Source of the DNA: Thermomicrobiales bacterium | GTDB taxonomy: Bacteria > Chloroflexota > Chloroflexia > Thermomicrobiales > CFX8 | Length of the DNA: 64,000 bases | Direction: 5' to 3' | Assembly: GCA_037045155.1 (NCBI GenBank) | Contig: JBAOIG010000005.1 | Coordinates: forward strand, 372,001 to 436,000 | In this document: positions 1-7,394 of the stretch, in pieces | Layout: each line of letters starts with the position of its first letter | Position numbering within the stretch: the first letter of the stretch is position 1 | Notes under the pieces: model-generated | Told to the model about the DNA's origin: nothing | Database searches by the model: none | Seen by the model: the letters and a program-made list of their open reading frames with translations, nothing else | Program-made: the position numbers and the translations under genes

Positions 1-30
1 GGCGCGGTCGAAACGAGATACGGTCCGTCG

Positions 31-2076
31 ATGACGATGTGGGTTGCGACAATACTCGCGCAGGCCGGCCAGCGCACCGGTGACAACAGAGAGCCCTTTG
101 GCCTCATCGGCGAGATCGATACATACTCGCTGGCTGCTGGCGTGGTGTTCATGCTGATCATCACGTTGGTAGCGATGTGGCTGTCACAACGAAGCCCGAA
201 GAGGGAGAACATTACTGGCGCATCGAATCAGGATGGTGACCGCTACGCCACCATCTTTGAAAGCGCCAACGAAGGAATCGTCGTGCTCGACGCTGATGGC
301 GTCGTAACGGAGATCAACCCGGCCGCATGTCGGCTGTTCGATACTCAGCCCGACGACACCGTCGGCACGCCAGCCACGGATCTGGGGCTTCTGAGCCACA
401 CGGAGATCCGCCTGCTGCCAAACCTCCACCGCCAGGAGACTCCACAGCCGGTCGTCCGTCAGCTTGGCGAGCGGGTGATCAGCACAATCGTCAGCCCACT
501 CCGAGCAGGCGAGGGCAAGCGGCGGCGGGCCGGGTCGGTCTGGCTCTTGCGCGACGTAACCGAGATTGTTCGAATGGATGAGACGCGGAACGAGTTCATA
601 TCGGTAGTCTCCCACGAGTTGCGGACACCGATGACCGCGATCAAGGGCTTTACCGACCTGATTCTCGACGGCGATGCCGGCCGCGTCAGCGACCAGCAAC
701 GAGAGCTACTCGCGATCGTCCAGGCGAACGCCGATCGACTCGTCGATCTGGTCAACGACATGCTTGACATCTCGCGGATCGAGTCTGGTCGCATTCAGCT
801 CGACCAGACGGCGGTCGATCTGGCCAAGGCAATCCAGTCAGAAATTGCCAGCCTGCGACCGATGCTCGACGCGAAACAGCAACACATCCAGACCGAGCTC
901 GATGCTGATGTGCCGCCTATCTATGCCGACGCCGCGCGGCTTTCTCAGATTCTGACCAATCTGTTGGCCAACGCCAGCAAGTACACGCCCGAAGAGGGCT
1001 GGATCACGATCCGCACCGAGCTGCTCGACAGCCACGTCGCAGTCAGCGTCTCCGACACCGGCATCGGCATCCCCGTCGAGGCGCTGCCACACCTGTTCAC
1101 GAAGTTCTACCGGGTCGAGCAACCCGCCGTGCGCGAGGCTGGCGGGACCGGGCTGGGGTTGGCGATTACCCGGCTCCTCGTCGAGCGACACGGCGGCCGA
1201 ATCACGATTGCAAGCCGCCAGGGGGTTGGAACAACCGTCCGATTCACGTTACCGGTTGCCAGGCGGGCGGAGATTATCGGTGACCACGCCGGCGAGCCAT
1301 TCGTCATCCTCGTCGCAACTGCCGACCCGCGCGATCGCCGGGCCTGGAGCCAGGGATTGGAGAGCATTCCCACCCGGCCCGTCTATCCTCGCTCGCAGAC
1401 GGTACGCGCAATCGTTGGTGAGGCGGAGCTTCATCAGCCGTCCGTCATCGTAATCCGCCCGCAGGCTGCCAGACCCGGGCTTTACGACTTGCTCACCGAC
1501 CTCGATGCTGTGCCGGAGCTGGCGGAGACGCCGATTGTCGTCGTTGGCGGCCCGACACAAACTGACTGGGTAACCGATCGGCAGATCGTCATGCTCCGTG
1601 GTGACGCCGGCCCTGACCATGTTGTCAGCACGATCAGCGACCTTCTGCCACACGGTGAGGTCGCGCCACGCAGCCTGGGCCGTGTCCTGCTGGGGATCAC
1701 TGACGACACGCGGGGCGCCTTCTTCGGCGAAACGCTGATCGAGGCTGGCTTCACTGTCGCCCATGCGCGCGACGGACTCACAGCCATCGTGCGGGCCATC
1801 GAGACGCTGCCGGACGCGATCGTTCTCGACGCCGACCTCGACCGACTCGACGCCGGATCGGTCTTGCATCAGCTTCGCGAATACCCCGGAACGGAGCAGA
1901 TTCCGGTTATCGTCCTGGCTGGGGCCAAGGAACTGGATGAATCCGAGCTTCTGGCAGCCGGCGCATCGGATATCATCCTCGAACCGGTCGATCGTGAGAC
2001 GCTCGTCACCCGCCTGCGCGAGTTGACGGTATCGTCGGCCAGTCCGGGTGGGGACGACAACAACACCCTTTTGTAG
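31..2076 (+). CDS. Membrane-anchored PAS hybrid sensor histidine kinase with two C-terminal receiver-like domains
   Basis: Two-component sensor kinase of 681 residues. One membrane helix lies at about residues 32-52, a PAS domain at 70-180, and a HisKA helix with the phospho-acceptor His195 in SHELRTP. The HATPase domain has the N box (Asn310/Asn314), DTGIGI at 342-347 and GGTGLGL at 371-377. Two receiver-like domains follow. The one at about 425-540 has no phospho-acceptor Asp (VIVIRP at that position). The one at about 550-665 keeps an Asp pair near its start and Asp600, but the conserved Lys of the KP motif is Glu (LEPVD, residue 651). No response regulator gene is adjacent, so the output partner is unknown. 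The start could also be the second Met, two codons in. The gene begins 30 bases into the window, so anything upstream cannot be judged. Confidence 0.9.
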   Translation: MTMWVATILAQAGQRTGDNREPFGLIGEIDTYSLAAGVVFMLIITLVAMWLSQRSPKRENITGASNQDGDRYATIFESANEGIVVLDADGVVTEINPAACRLFDTQPDDTVGTPATDLGLLSHTEIRLLPNLHRQETPQPVVRQLGERVISTIVSPLRAGEGKRRRAGSVWLLRDVTEIVRMDETRNEFISVVSHELRTPMTAIKGFTDLILDGDAGRVSDQQRELLAIVQANADRLVDLVNDMLDISRIESGRIQLDQTAVDLAKAIQSEIASLRPMLDAKQQHIQTELDADVPPIYADAARLSQILTNLLANASKYTPEEGWITIRTELLDSHVAVSVSDTGIGIPVEALPHLFTKFYRVEQPAVREAGGTGLGLAITRLLVERHGGRITIASRQGVGTTVRFTLPVARRAEIIGDHAGEPFVILVATADPRDRRAWSQGLESIPTRPVYPRSQTVRAIVGEAELHQPSVIVIRPQAARPGLYDLLTDLDAVPELAETPIVVVGGPTQTDWVTDRQIVMLRGDAGPDHVVSTISDLLPHGEVAPRSLGRVLLGITDDTRGAFFGETLIEAGFTVAHARDGLTAIVRAIETLPDAIVLDADLDRLDAGSVLHQLREYPGTEQIPVIVLAGAKELDESELLAAGASDIILEPVDRETLVTRLRELTVSSASPGGDDNNTLL

Positions 2077-2122
2077 CACAACAACCTGAGTTGGACACGA
2101 ACCGCGCCACGGAGGGAGACCG

Positions 2123-2605
2123 ATGGACCTGACCCAATGGGAATCGCTCATCAGGATCGGGCTGGCGGCCGTCCTCGGCGGCGCGATCGGCTACGAGCGC
2201 GCGACCCTGGACAAGAGCGCGGGGCTGCGCACACACATGCTCGTGTCGCTTGGCGCGGCGCTGTTCATGGTCTGTTCGATCCTGATTATCCAGGATTTCG
2301 ACCAGCCCGGCGTGGCAACCAGACTGGATCCAACACGGATCGGCTCAACGATCGTCATGGGCATCGGCTTCCTCGGAGGCGGCATTATCTTCCGCCAGGA
2401 GTCACGCGTCCACGGGCTGACGACGGCGGCCGGGCTCTGGGTTGCCGCGGGCATCGGGCTGGCCTGCGGGGCCGGCTACTTTATCGTTGCCGGCGGCAGC
2501 GTGCTGCTGACAATCGTGATTCTCGCCGCGATTCGGCCGATGGAAAAACGTGTTGAGGGCCGGGGGCTGCGTCTGCGGCAGAACGGTCCCAACGACATCG
2601 ACTAG
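2123..2605 (+). CDS. MgtC/SapB-family membrane protein
   Basis: 160-residue integral membrane protein of the MgtC/SapB family. The N-terminal half shows the family pattern: an early GAAIGYER-type motif (GGAIGYERAT at 20-29), then GLRTHMLVSLGAALFM and a Gly-rich MGIGFLGGG segment followed by GLTTAAGLW. About four to five hydrophobic segments are visible. Family members contribute to growth at low magnesium or inside hosts and modulate F-type ATPase or cation transport; the substrate is not known, and nothing here fixes it. The protein is the short form without the C-terminal ACT-like domain of Salmonella MgtC. A strong ribosome binding site (GGAGGGAG) lies 7-8 bases before the ATG. It starts 46 bases after the sensor kinase and may be co-transcribed with it. 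It converges on trmH with a 4-base overlap. Confidence 0.85.
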   Translation: MDLTQWESLIRIGLAAVLGGAIGYERATLDKSAGLRTHMLVSLGAALFMVCSILIIQDFDQPGVATRLDPTRIGSTIVMGIGFLGGGIIFRQESRVHGLTTAAGLWVAAGIGLACGAGYFIVAGGSVLLTIVILAAIRPMEKRVEGRGLRLRQNGPNDID

Positions 2606-3291
2606 CCCGTGCCGCCGCGACTCTGCCTCCGATTCTCTGCCCGGATGTGGCCGGCTGGCGCATCCTGCGTCACGGCCGCCGGGTCGCGGCCATCGCGGAG
2701 GAGCCAGGCGTTCAGCCGAGCATCGAGGTTATCGGGAGGAAGGCTCGGGCTGTCATAGCGGCCGGCCGCGCGTCGCTGCCGCAGTGCCTCGTAGAGCGTG
2801 ACAGCGCAGGCAACGGAGACGTTCAGGGATTCGACCATGCCCATCATCGGAATGTAGACGCAACCATCGGCGAGAGCCACGGCCTCGGCGCTCGCGCCGC
2901 GTGTCTCGTTGCCGAAGAGGATCGCGATCGGCGCGGTCAGGTCGAGGTCGTACAGGTCGATCGCCTCATGCGTCAGCGATGTCGTATAGATTGTGAACCC
3001 ACGCTCGCGGAGCGCGCTGTAACAATCGGCGACGGATTCCCAGGAGTTCAGGTCGATCCAGCGCAAAGCGCTGGCGGAGACGCCTTTGCTCAGCTCCGGT
3101 CGCTCCTCGACGGTGTAGATGAGGTGTGCGCCGGCCACTCCCACAGCGTCGCACGAACGCAGCATCGCGCTGACGTTGTGTGGGTCGTGGACATCTTCGA
3201 TGACGATCGTGAGGTCAGCCTGGCGACGCTCCAGGGTCCCACGCATTCGCGCGAGGCGTCGTGGTGTGATCGGTCGGGCTGTATCCGTCAT
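2602..3291 (-). CDS. trmH: tRNA (guanosine-2'-O-)-methyltransferase, TrmH/SpoU family
   Basis: 229-residue SPOUT methyltransferase. All three SpoU motifs are present: HDPHNVSAMLRSCDAVG (motif 1, with the catalytic-type Asn and Arg), ILFGNETRG (motif 2) and IPMMGMVESLNVSVA (motif 3, SAM-binding knot). The N-terminal ERRQADLTIVIEDVHDPHN closely follows the start of E. coli TrmH, which 2'-O-methylates G18 in the D-loop of tRNA, so TrmH is preferred over RlmB or TrmL. The open frame extends upstream to 3759, but the family similarity begins at this ATG and the upstream part looks non-coding. A GGAGA stretch lies about 14 bases before the ATG. It is divergent from rpmH and convergent with the MgtC-like gene. 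Which tRNAs or positions are modified cannot be told from sequence alone. Confidence 0.85.
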   Translation of the reverse strand: MTDTARPITPRRLARMRGTLERRQADLTIVIEDVHDPHNVSAMLRSCDAVGVAGAHLIYTVEERPELSKGVSASALRWIDLNSWESVADCYSALRERGFTIYTTSLTHEAIDLYDLDLTAPIAILFGNETRGASAEAVALADGCVYIPMMGMVESLNVSVACAVTLYEALRQRRAAGRYDSPSLPPDNLDARLNAWLLRDGRDPAAVTQDAPAGHIRAENRRQSRGGTG

Positions 3292-3523
3292 CGGTATTGC
3301 TAGTTCTCCGTCTCGGGATTCGTCGCGCGTATCTACGCCATCCGCAAACGGATGAATGCTGCCACACCCGGCCGGGTGCTTATTCGTCGAAGGCTGCCTC
3401 CAGCGGGAGACGGAAAGCAAGCGTGTCCGACGATCGCAGCGTCCCGATTCTCTGTCCCGAGCTGGCCCTGGCGCTCGACGATATTTGCGAAGCGGTGCTA
3501 CCCTCCACAAAGGCATGATGGCT
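3292..3523. other. Intergenic region between trmH and the rpmH promoter with two small palindromes
   Basis: No gene is supported here. The stretch holds a short hairpin CATCCG-CAAA-CGGATG (3339-3354), which would lie in the trmH 5' leader on the minus strand, and a perfect 14-base palindrome CACCCGGCCGGGTG (3365-3378). Because rpmH is often close to dnaA and oriC, I looked for DnaA boxes. Only a weak partial match (CCTCCACAA near 3502) is present, so an origin is not supported. Confidence 0.4.
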
Positions 3524-3553
3524 TTGACAGCCACGATACCGATCTCGTAGACT
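3524..3553 (+). promoter_or_regulatory. Sigma70-type promoter of the rpmH-rnpA block
   Basis: TTGACA (3524-3529) and TAGACT (3548-3553) are separated by 18 bases, about 84 bases upstream of the rpmH start. The -35 is a perfect consensus and the -10 matches four of six positions. It is the best placed promoter for rpmH and, by read-through of the hairpin downstream, for rnpA-yidD-yidC-jag. Confidence 0.6.
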
Positions 3554-3636
3554 ACCGGTTGGCCTCCGTCGGGCACGAGCGGTGCGTTTCTGGGGCCGTT
3601 TCTATTGCAGATGACCCGGTGACGGAGGGGATTCAG

Positions 3637-3804
3637 ATGCCAAAGAGGACATACCAGCCGAAGCGCATCCCACGGAAGCGCGAACACGGCTTCATGAAGC
3701 GAATGCACACGCGGGGTGGTCGGGCCGTTCTGGCAGCGCGCCGCCGAAAGGGCCGGCACAACCTGACAGTGAGCGACGAGCGTAAGCCAACGCTAAACAA
3801 GTAA
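3637..3804 (+). CDS. rpmH: 50S ribosomal protein L34
   Basis: Small basic ribosomal protein of the large subunit, 55 residues. It starts MPKRTYQPKRIPRKREHGF, carries the family core KRTYQPK...R.R.HGF..RM.T..GR.VL..RR.KGR, and then a slightly longer acidic-polar tail (SDERKPTLNK) than the usual 44-47 residues. The ATG is preceded by GGAGGGG with about 6 bases spacing. It heads the conserved rpmH-rnpA-yidD-yidC-jag cluster. A frame open from 3352 adds upstream residues without family similarity and is rejected as the start. Confidence 0.96.
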   Translation: MPKRTYQPKRIPRKREHGFMKRMHTRGGRAVLAARRRKGRHNLTVSDERKPTLNK

Positions 3805-3826
3805 CGGCGCGAATGGTGACTCTGGC

Positions 3827-3854
3827 AAGCCCACCCTTCGCCGGGTGGGCTTTT
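3827..3854 (+). terminator. Intrinsic terminator or attenuator between rpmH and rnpA
   Basis: A perfect 10-base stem (AAGCCCACCC at 3827-3836 with GGGTGGGCTT at 3843-3852) around a 6-base TTCGCC loop ends in TTTT (3851-3854). It sits in the 73-base gap between rpmH and rnpA. This fits an attenuator that lets rpmH be expressed far more than rnpA, a ratio the cell needs because RnpA is required in much smaller amounts. Confidence 0.7.
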
Positions 3855-3877
3855 GCCACGCTCAAGGCGGAATACCA

Positions 3878-4237
3878 ATGATCGCGCGCCACTATCGCCT
3901 GCGACGCAATAGCGACTTCGAGCTGGTCCGCAGACGCGGGCGCAGCTGGTCGAATCGCACAGTTGTGTTGAGCGTCGTCGAAAATGGGACCAGCGCGAAT
4001 CGCTACGGGTTTGCCGCTGGCAAGCGTGTCGGCGGGTCTGTCGAGCGTAACAGAGCAAAGCGGCTGCTTCGCGAAGCGATGCGCGGGCTCCACCCGCGGA
4101 TGCGCCAGGGTTTCGATATCGTGCTGATCGCGCGAAACAGCGTCGATTCGCTGACGCCGGCGGCTGAGGTGGCGGCCGACCTCGAACGAGTCGCCAAACG
4201 GGCCGGGTTGCTGCGTCCGGCAGGTGAGCCAACATGA
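3878..4237 (+). CDS. rnpA: Ribonuclease P protein component
   Basis: Protein subunit of RNase P, which trims the 5' leader of precursor tRNAs with the catalytic RNA. It has 119 residues, basic. The N-terminal region RLRRNSDFELVRRRGRSW holds the family start (L..S.DF..V...G), and the signature VERNRAKRLLREAMR (the RNR motif) contacts the RNA. The ATG chosen here has AAGGCGG 7 bases upstream; an in-frame ATG 11 codons earlier lies inside the terminator hairpin and is unlikely. The stop codon overlaps the yidD start by 4 bases (ATGA), so the two are translationally coupled. The gene for the RNase P RNA is not recognised in this window. Confidence 0.95.
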   Translation: MIARHYRLRRNSDFELVRRRGRSWSNRTVVLSVVENGTSANRYGFAAGKRVGGSVERNRAKRLLREAMRGLHPRMRQGFDIVLIARNSVDSLTPAAEVAADLERVAKRAGLLRPAGEPT

Positions 4238-4443
4238 GACGCGCGCTGCTCTGGCTCATCCGTGGCTACCAACGGTGGGTGTCGCCGATGTTCCCGGCAG
4301 CCTGTCGATTTCAACCAACCTGTTCCGAGTACGGCTACCAGGCGATCGCGAAGTACGGTATCATCCGTGGCGGCGCGATGTCGGTATGGCGAGTTTTGCG
4401 CTGCAATCCATTCAACAAGGGCGGCTACGATCCGGTCCCATAG
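4234..4443 (+). CDS. yidD: Membrane protein insertion efficiency factor YidD
   Basis: 69-residue YidD family protein, which is associated with the inner membrane through an amphipathic N-terminal helix and helps YidC-dependent insertion. The family signature is complete: LIRGYQRWVSPMFPAACRF, then PTCSEYGYQAI with the conserved Cys-Arg-Phe-x-PTCS-x-Y core, and WRVLRCNPF near the end with the RCNP motif. It overlaps rnpA by 4 bases and precedes yidC by about 150 bases, the standard order. That gap shows no coding signal. Confidence 0.95.
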   Translation: MRRALLWLIRGYQRWVSPMFPAACRFQPTCSEYGYQAIAKYGIIRGGAMSVWRVLRCNPFNKGGYDPVP

Positions 4444-4594
4444 GGTAGTCGCCGCCGGGTAGACACGATGCTATCGGGCCGGCACGCAATCAGGGCGGGC
4501 AACCGCCAGACACATCGATCCGAGCGACGATCGCGGCCGACCGGATGTCCCGGGGTTAGCGCCGCACCAGTGAGTTTAAGGACCTTCCAGCTTC

Positions 4595-5572
4595 ATGGGC
4601 GTCTGGCATGGGTACGTCGGTTTCATCGAATGGGCGCTGGGCCAGATCACCGGTGTTACCGGGAGTGTCGGCCTTTCAATTATCGTCTTCACGATCTTCC
4701 TCAAGACACTGATGCTGCCGCTGACGGTGAAGTCGATCCGCTCGACTGCCGCGATGCAGGAGCTCCAGCCGAAGATCAAAGAGCTGCAGAAGAAGTACTC
4801 CAAGGACCGGCAGAAGCTGTCGGAGGAGACCATGCGGCTCTATCAGCAATATCAGGTCAACCCGGCAGCCGGATGTTTCCCGATGCTCCTGCAGATCCCG
4901 ATCTTCTTCGGCCTGTACTTTGCTGTGCGCAGCATCTCACACGATGGCGGCTCGTTCCTGTGGATCCCGAACCTCGGCTTACCTGATCCCTGGAAGGTTC
5001 TGCCGATCGCGGCTGGTGTGTTCCAGTTCATCCAGACGAAGATGATGCGGCCGGCCGGCGGAGTGAAGGCAGCCGACCCGCAGCAGCAGATGATGAACAC
5101 GATGATGAACTTCATGCCGCTGATGGTCGTATTCTTCGGTTGGAACTTCGCCGCCGGCGCCGTGCTTTACTGGGCAACACAGAGCGTCTATTCGGTCGTC
5201 CAGCAATGGTTTATCACCGGCTGGGGCTCGATGAAGAACTGGTTCCCGTTCCTGCCGGAATTGCCGGAGCATCGCCGGCTGGGTCATCGCAAGCCGGTCG
5301 AACGAATCGATGTTGGCGAGTACCAGCCAAAGGGCGTGATGGGCATGTTGCAGCGACGAATGCAGGATGCCGGCGACCGCCAGCGCACCGCGGCGGAGAC
5401 GCGTGGCAAGCCATCGGAAGCGGCGCCTGCTACGAAGTCGAAGCAAGAAGCCAAGGGAGACGGCGGCGCCTCGAACGGCACTGCCGCAACGGCCCCGGTT
5501 GACCCGACATCCAGCAGGGTGATGACTGGCCGCACACGCGCGTCATCCGGCTCGGACAACTCCAGCAGCTGA
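4595..5572 (+). CDS. yidC: Membrane protein insertase YidC/Oxa1
   Basis: Insertase that places proteins into the cytoplasmic membrane alone or with Sec. It has 325 residues and is the short type without the large P1 periplasmic domain. Membrane segments are seen at about 22-44, 95-112, 133-148 and 170-206. The hydrophilic groove Arg is Arg49 (KSIRST), followed by the charged coiled-coil C1 hairpin (about 55-85) and the conserved NPAAGCFPMLLQIPIFFGLY segment. The last 110 residues are a basic, then Ser/Thr/Lys-rich cytoplasmic tail that may bind ribosomes. No lipobox or signal peptide is evident, unlike Bacillus SpoIIIJ. TAAGGA lies about 12 bases before the ATG. Confidence 0.93.
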   Translation: MGVWHGYVGFIEWALGQITGVTGSVGLSIIVFTIFLKTLMLPLTVKSIRSTAAMQELQPKIKELQKKYSKDRQKLSEETMRLYQQYQVNPAAGCFPMLLQIPIFFGLYFAVRSISHDGGSFLWIPNLGLPDPWKVLPIAAGVFQFIQTKMMRPAGGVKAADPQQQMMNTMMNFMPLMVVFFGWNFAAGAVLYWATQSVYSVVQQWFITGWGSMKNWFPFLPELPEHRRLGHRKPVERIDVGEYQPKGVMGMLQRRMQDAGDRQRTAAETRGKPSEAAPATKSKQEAKGDGGASNGTAATAPVDPTSSRVMTGRTRASSGSDNSSS

Positions 5573-5632
5573 TCGCGACGGGCGAGAGCCGCGCCATGTC
5601 GCCAGCCAGACACCGAGGGGATGGGAGCGCAG

Positions 5633-6502
5633 ATGGATCGATTGCGCAGCGTTGACATCCAGGCGCGTTCAGCCGACGAGGCGATCCGCCTCGCGCTCGA
5701 GCAACTGGGCACAACACGGGACAAGGTCGATGTTCAGATTCTGGCCGAAACCGAAGATGATATCTACGGCGAAGGCGAGGTCCTCGTCCATGTCGAGCTG
5801 AAGGGGAGTATCGCTCAATCACGCGGCGATCGGCAGCCGCCCCACTCCGCGGGGCCACCCCGGGGCAGCAAGCCCCGTGTCGCCGACGGTCGCCCGCGCG
5901 ACAGCCGAGCCCCGCGCCAGTACTCGCAAAATCCCCGCGCGCGCGGCGCAGCCGCCCCGAGTGCGTGGCGACCACCTATCGACGCCACGCCGCGCCAGCC
6001 ATCGGCCGCCACTGACGAGGCGACGATCGAGGCCGAGCGACTCAGCAAGGACATTGTGCGCGAGCTTCTCGACCGGATGGGCGTCCATGCAGACGTGGTC
6101 GCCGTCGACAATCCGTCGGTGATGCCAGTGTCGTCGGACGATCCGTTGACGGTGTTCATCGACATCATGGGCCGCGATCTCGGCATGCTGATCGGACGAC
6201 GGGGTGAGAATCTCGCCCATATTCAATACATGATCAACTTGCTGGTGAACAAGCGAACAGAAGACTGGATTCGCGTCATCGTCGATATCGAGGGCTACCG
6301 GACACATCGCGAGGAATCGCTGATCGGTCTGGCCGAGCGGGTCGCCCGACAGGTCGCGCGCAATGGGCGCTCCATTGCGCTTGAGCCGATGCCGGCCAGC
6401 GAACGCCGCATCGTCCACATGACGCTCAAGGAGCTCTCGGACGTTCGGACCGAATCCAGCGGCGAAGGCGACAATCGCCGCGTCACGATCTACCCGAGCT
6501 AG
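5633..6502 (+). CDS. jag: RNA-binding protein KhpB/Jag (Jag-N, KH and R3H domains)
   Basis: 289-residue single-stranded nucleic-acid-binding protein, always found beside yidC. The Jag-N domain is at about 1-55 (SADEAIRLALEQLG, then a conserved ILAETEDDIYGEGE), followed by an unusually long Arg/Pro/Ala-rich linker at about 60-130, a KH domain with the GRRGENL loop at about 183-189, and the C-terminal R3H domain (TERRIVHMTLKEL-type helix; here ASERRIVHMTLKEL). KhpB works with KhpA in RNA binding and control of cell envelope functions. The second Met (5633) is preferred because GGGAG precedes it by 5 bases, while the Met at 5621 directly abuts its GAGGGG. Confidence 0.92.
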   Translation: MDRLRSVDIQARSADEAIRLALEQLGTTRDKVDVQILAETEDDIYGEGEVLVHVELKGSIAQSRGDRQPPHSAGPPRGSKPRVADGRPRDSRAPRQYSQNPRARGAAAPSAWRPPIDATPRQPSAATDEATIEAERLSKDIVRELLDRMGVHADVVAVDNPSVMPVSSDDPLTVFIDIMGRDLGMLIGRRGENLAHIQYMINLLVNKRTEDWIRVIVDIEGYRTHREESLIGLAERVARQVARNGRSIALEPMPASERRIVHMTLKELSDVRTESSGEGDNRRVTIYPS

Positions 6503-7369
6503 ATGGCGAGTCGCGTCCCGGACGTTGTCGTCATCGGGCACCTGACGATCGATCGGACGCCGCGCGGCGAGGCGCTGGGTGGGTCGGTTCTGTACGCCGC
6601 GCTCACCGCCGCGCGCTACGGCGCGCGGACAGCGATCCTCACCCGTGCCAATCTGGATCTGCTGCCACCGGATCAGCACGAGATTCTCGCTGCCATCTCT
6701 GCTGAAGTCGAGATCATCGTCCAGTCCAGCGACGCAACGACGACGTTTACCAACGTCGATGTCGGCGGGCGCCGTCAGCAGTCGCTCCATGCCTGGGCGG
6801 GTGAAATCGATCTCACCGGCTTGCCACCGCTCTGGCGCGGAGCGGGGGTTATTCATCTCGCGCCTGTCGCTCAGGAGATCGATCCCCGCCAGGTGAATCG
6901 TCTGGCGCCGCGTATTCTCGGCTGCACGCCACAGGGTTGGATGCGCGCCTGGGATCGGACCCACTTCGGCCGCGTCCGGTTGGGGCATCTGCGCGTGCCG
7001 GCCGACCTCGTCGCCCGGATCGACGCGATTGTCGTCTCCTATGAGGAGGCTGTCGAAGCGCGCGACACCATCGAGGCAGTCGGCCGGCGCGGGCTGGCAG
7101 TCGTCACCCGGGGCGATCAGGGAGGGCTTGTGATCGACCGCGAGAGGCGGACGGACGCGCCGTTCTATCCGGCGCATTCCGTCGATACGGTCGGCGCGGG
7201 AGATGTCTTCGCCGCCGGACTCTTTACCGCCCGCGGCGGAGGCGAGTCGGTCGCGGCAAGTTTGCGCTATGCGGCAGCGGCAGCGTCGCTGAAGGTGGCC
7301 GGCGAGGGGGTCATGTCCGTTCCAAACCACGACGCGGTTATGGCGTTGATCGAACGCTACCGAAACTGA
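6503..7369 (+). CDS. PfkB-family carbohydrate/nucleoside kinase
   Basis: 288-residue ribokinase-fold kinase. The family signature 2 is seen at 228-234 (DTVGAGD, with Asp234 as catalytic base and the anion hole from the Gly-Ala-Gly). The N-terminal region shows the substrate-side GGSVLYAALTAARYGA pattern in place of the longer ribokinase GG.. N.A motif. The substrate cannot be assigned; sugars, nucleosides and other alcohols are all possible. The ATG follows the jag stop codon directly with no spacer, so translation is probably coupled. A sugar kinase is unusual here: in many bacteria jag is followed by mnmE. Confidence 0.85.
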   Translation: MASRVPDVVVIGHLTIDRTPRGEALGGSVLYAALTAARYGARTAILTRANLDLLPPDQHEILAAISAEVEIIVQSSDATTTFTNVDVGGRRQQSLHAWAGEIDLTGLPPLWRGAGVIHLAPVAQEIDPRQVNRLAPRILGCTPQGWMRAWDRTHFGRVRLGHLRVPADLVARIDAIVVSYEEAVEARDTIEAVGRRGLAVVTRGDQGGLVIDRERRTDAPFYPAHSVDTVGAGDVFAAGLFTARGGGESVAASLRYAAAAASLKVAGEGVMSVPNHDAVMALIERYRN

Positions 7370-7394
7370 TCGCTACCACCCCGGGCAGGACAGC

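Noticed and set aside
3292..3636. Possible replication origin next to rpmH
   Set aside because: No cluster of TTATCCACA-like DnaA boxes, no AT-rich unwinding region and no dnaA nearby. Only one weak partial box was seen.
5819..7330. Long open frame of 503 codons on the minus strand opposite jag and the PfkB kinase
   Set aside because: It is the antisense shadow of two well-supported genes in high-GC DNA. No similarity is seen in its translation.
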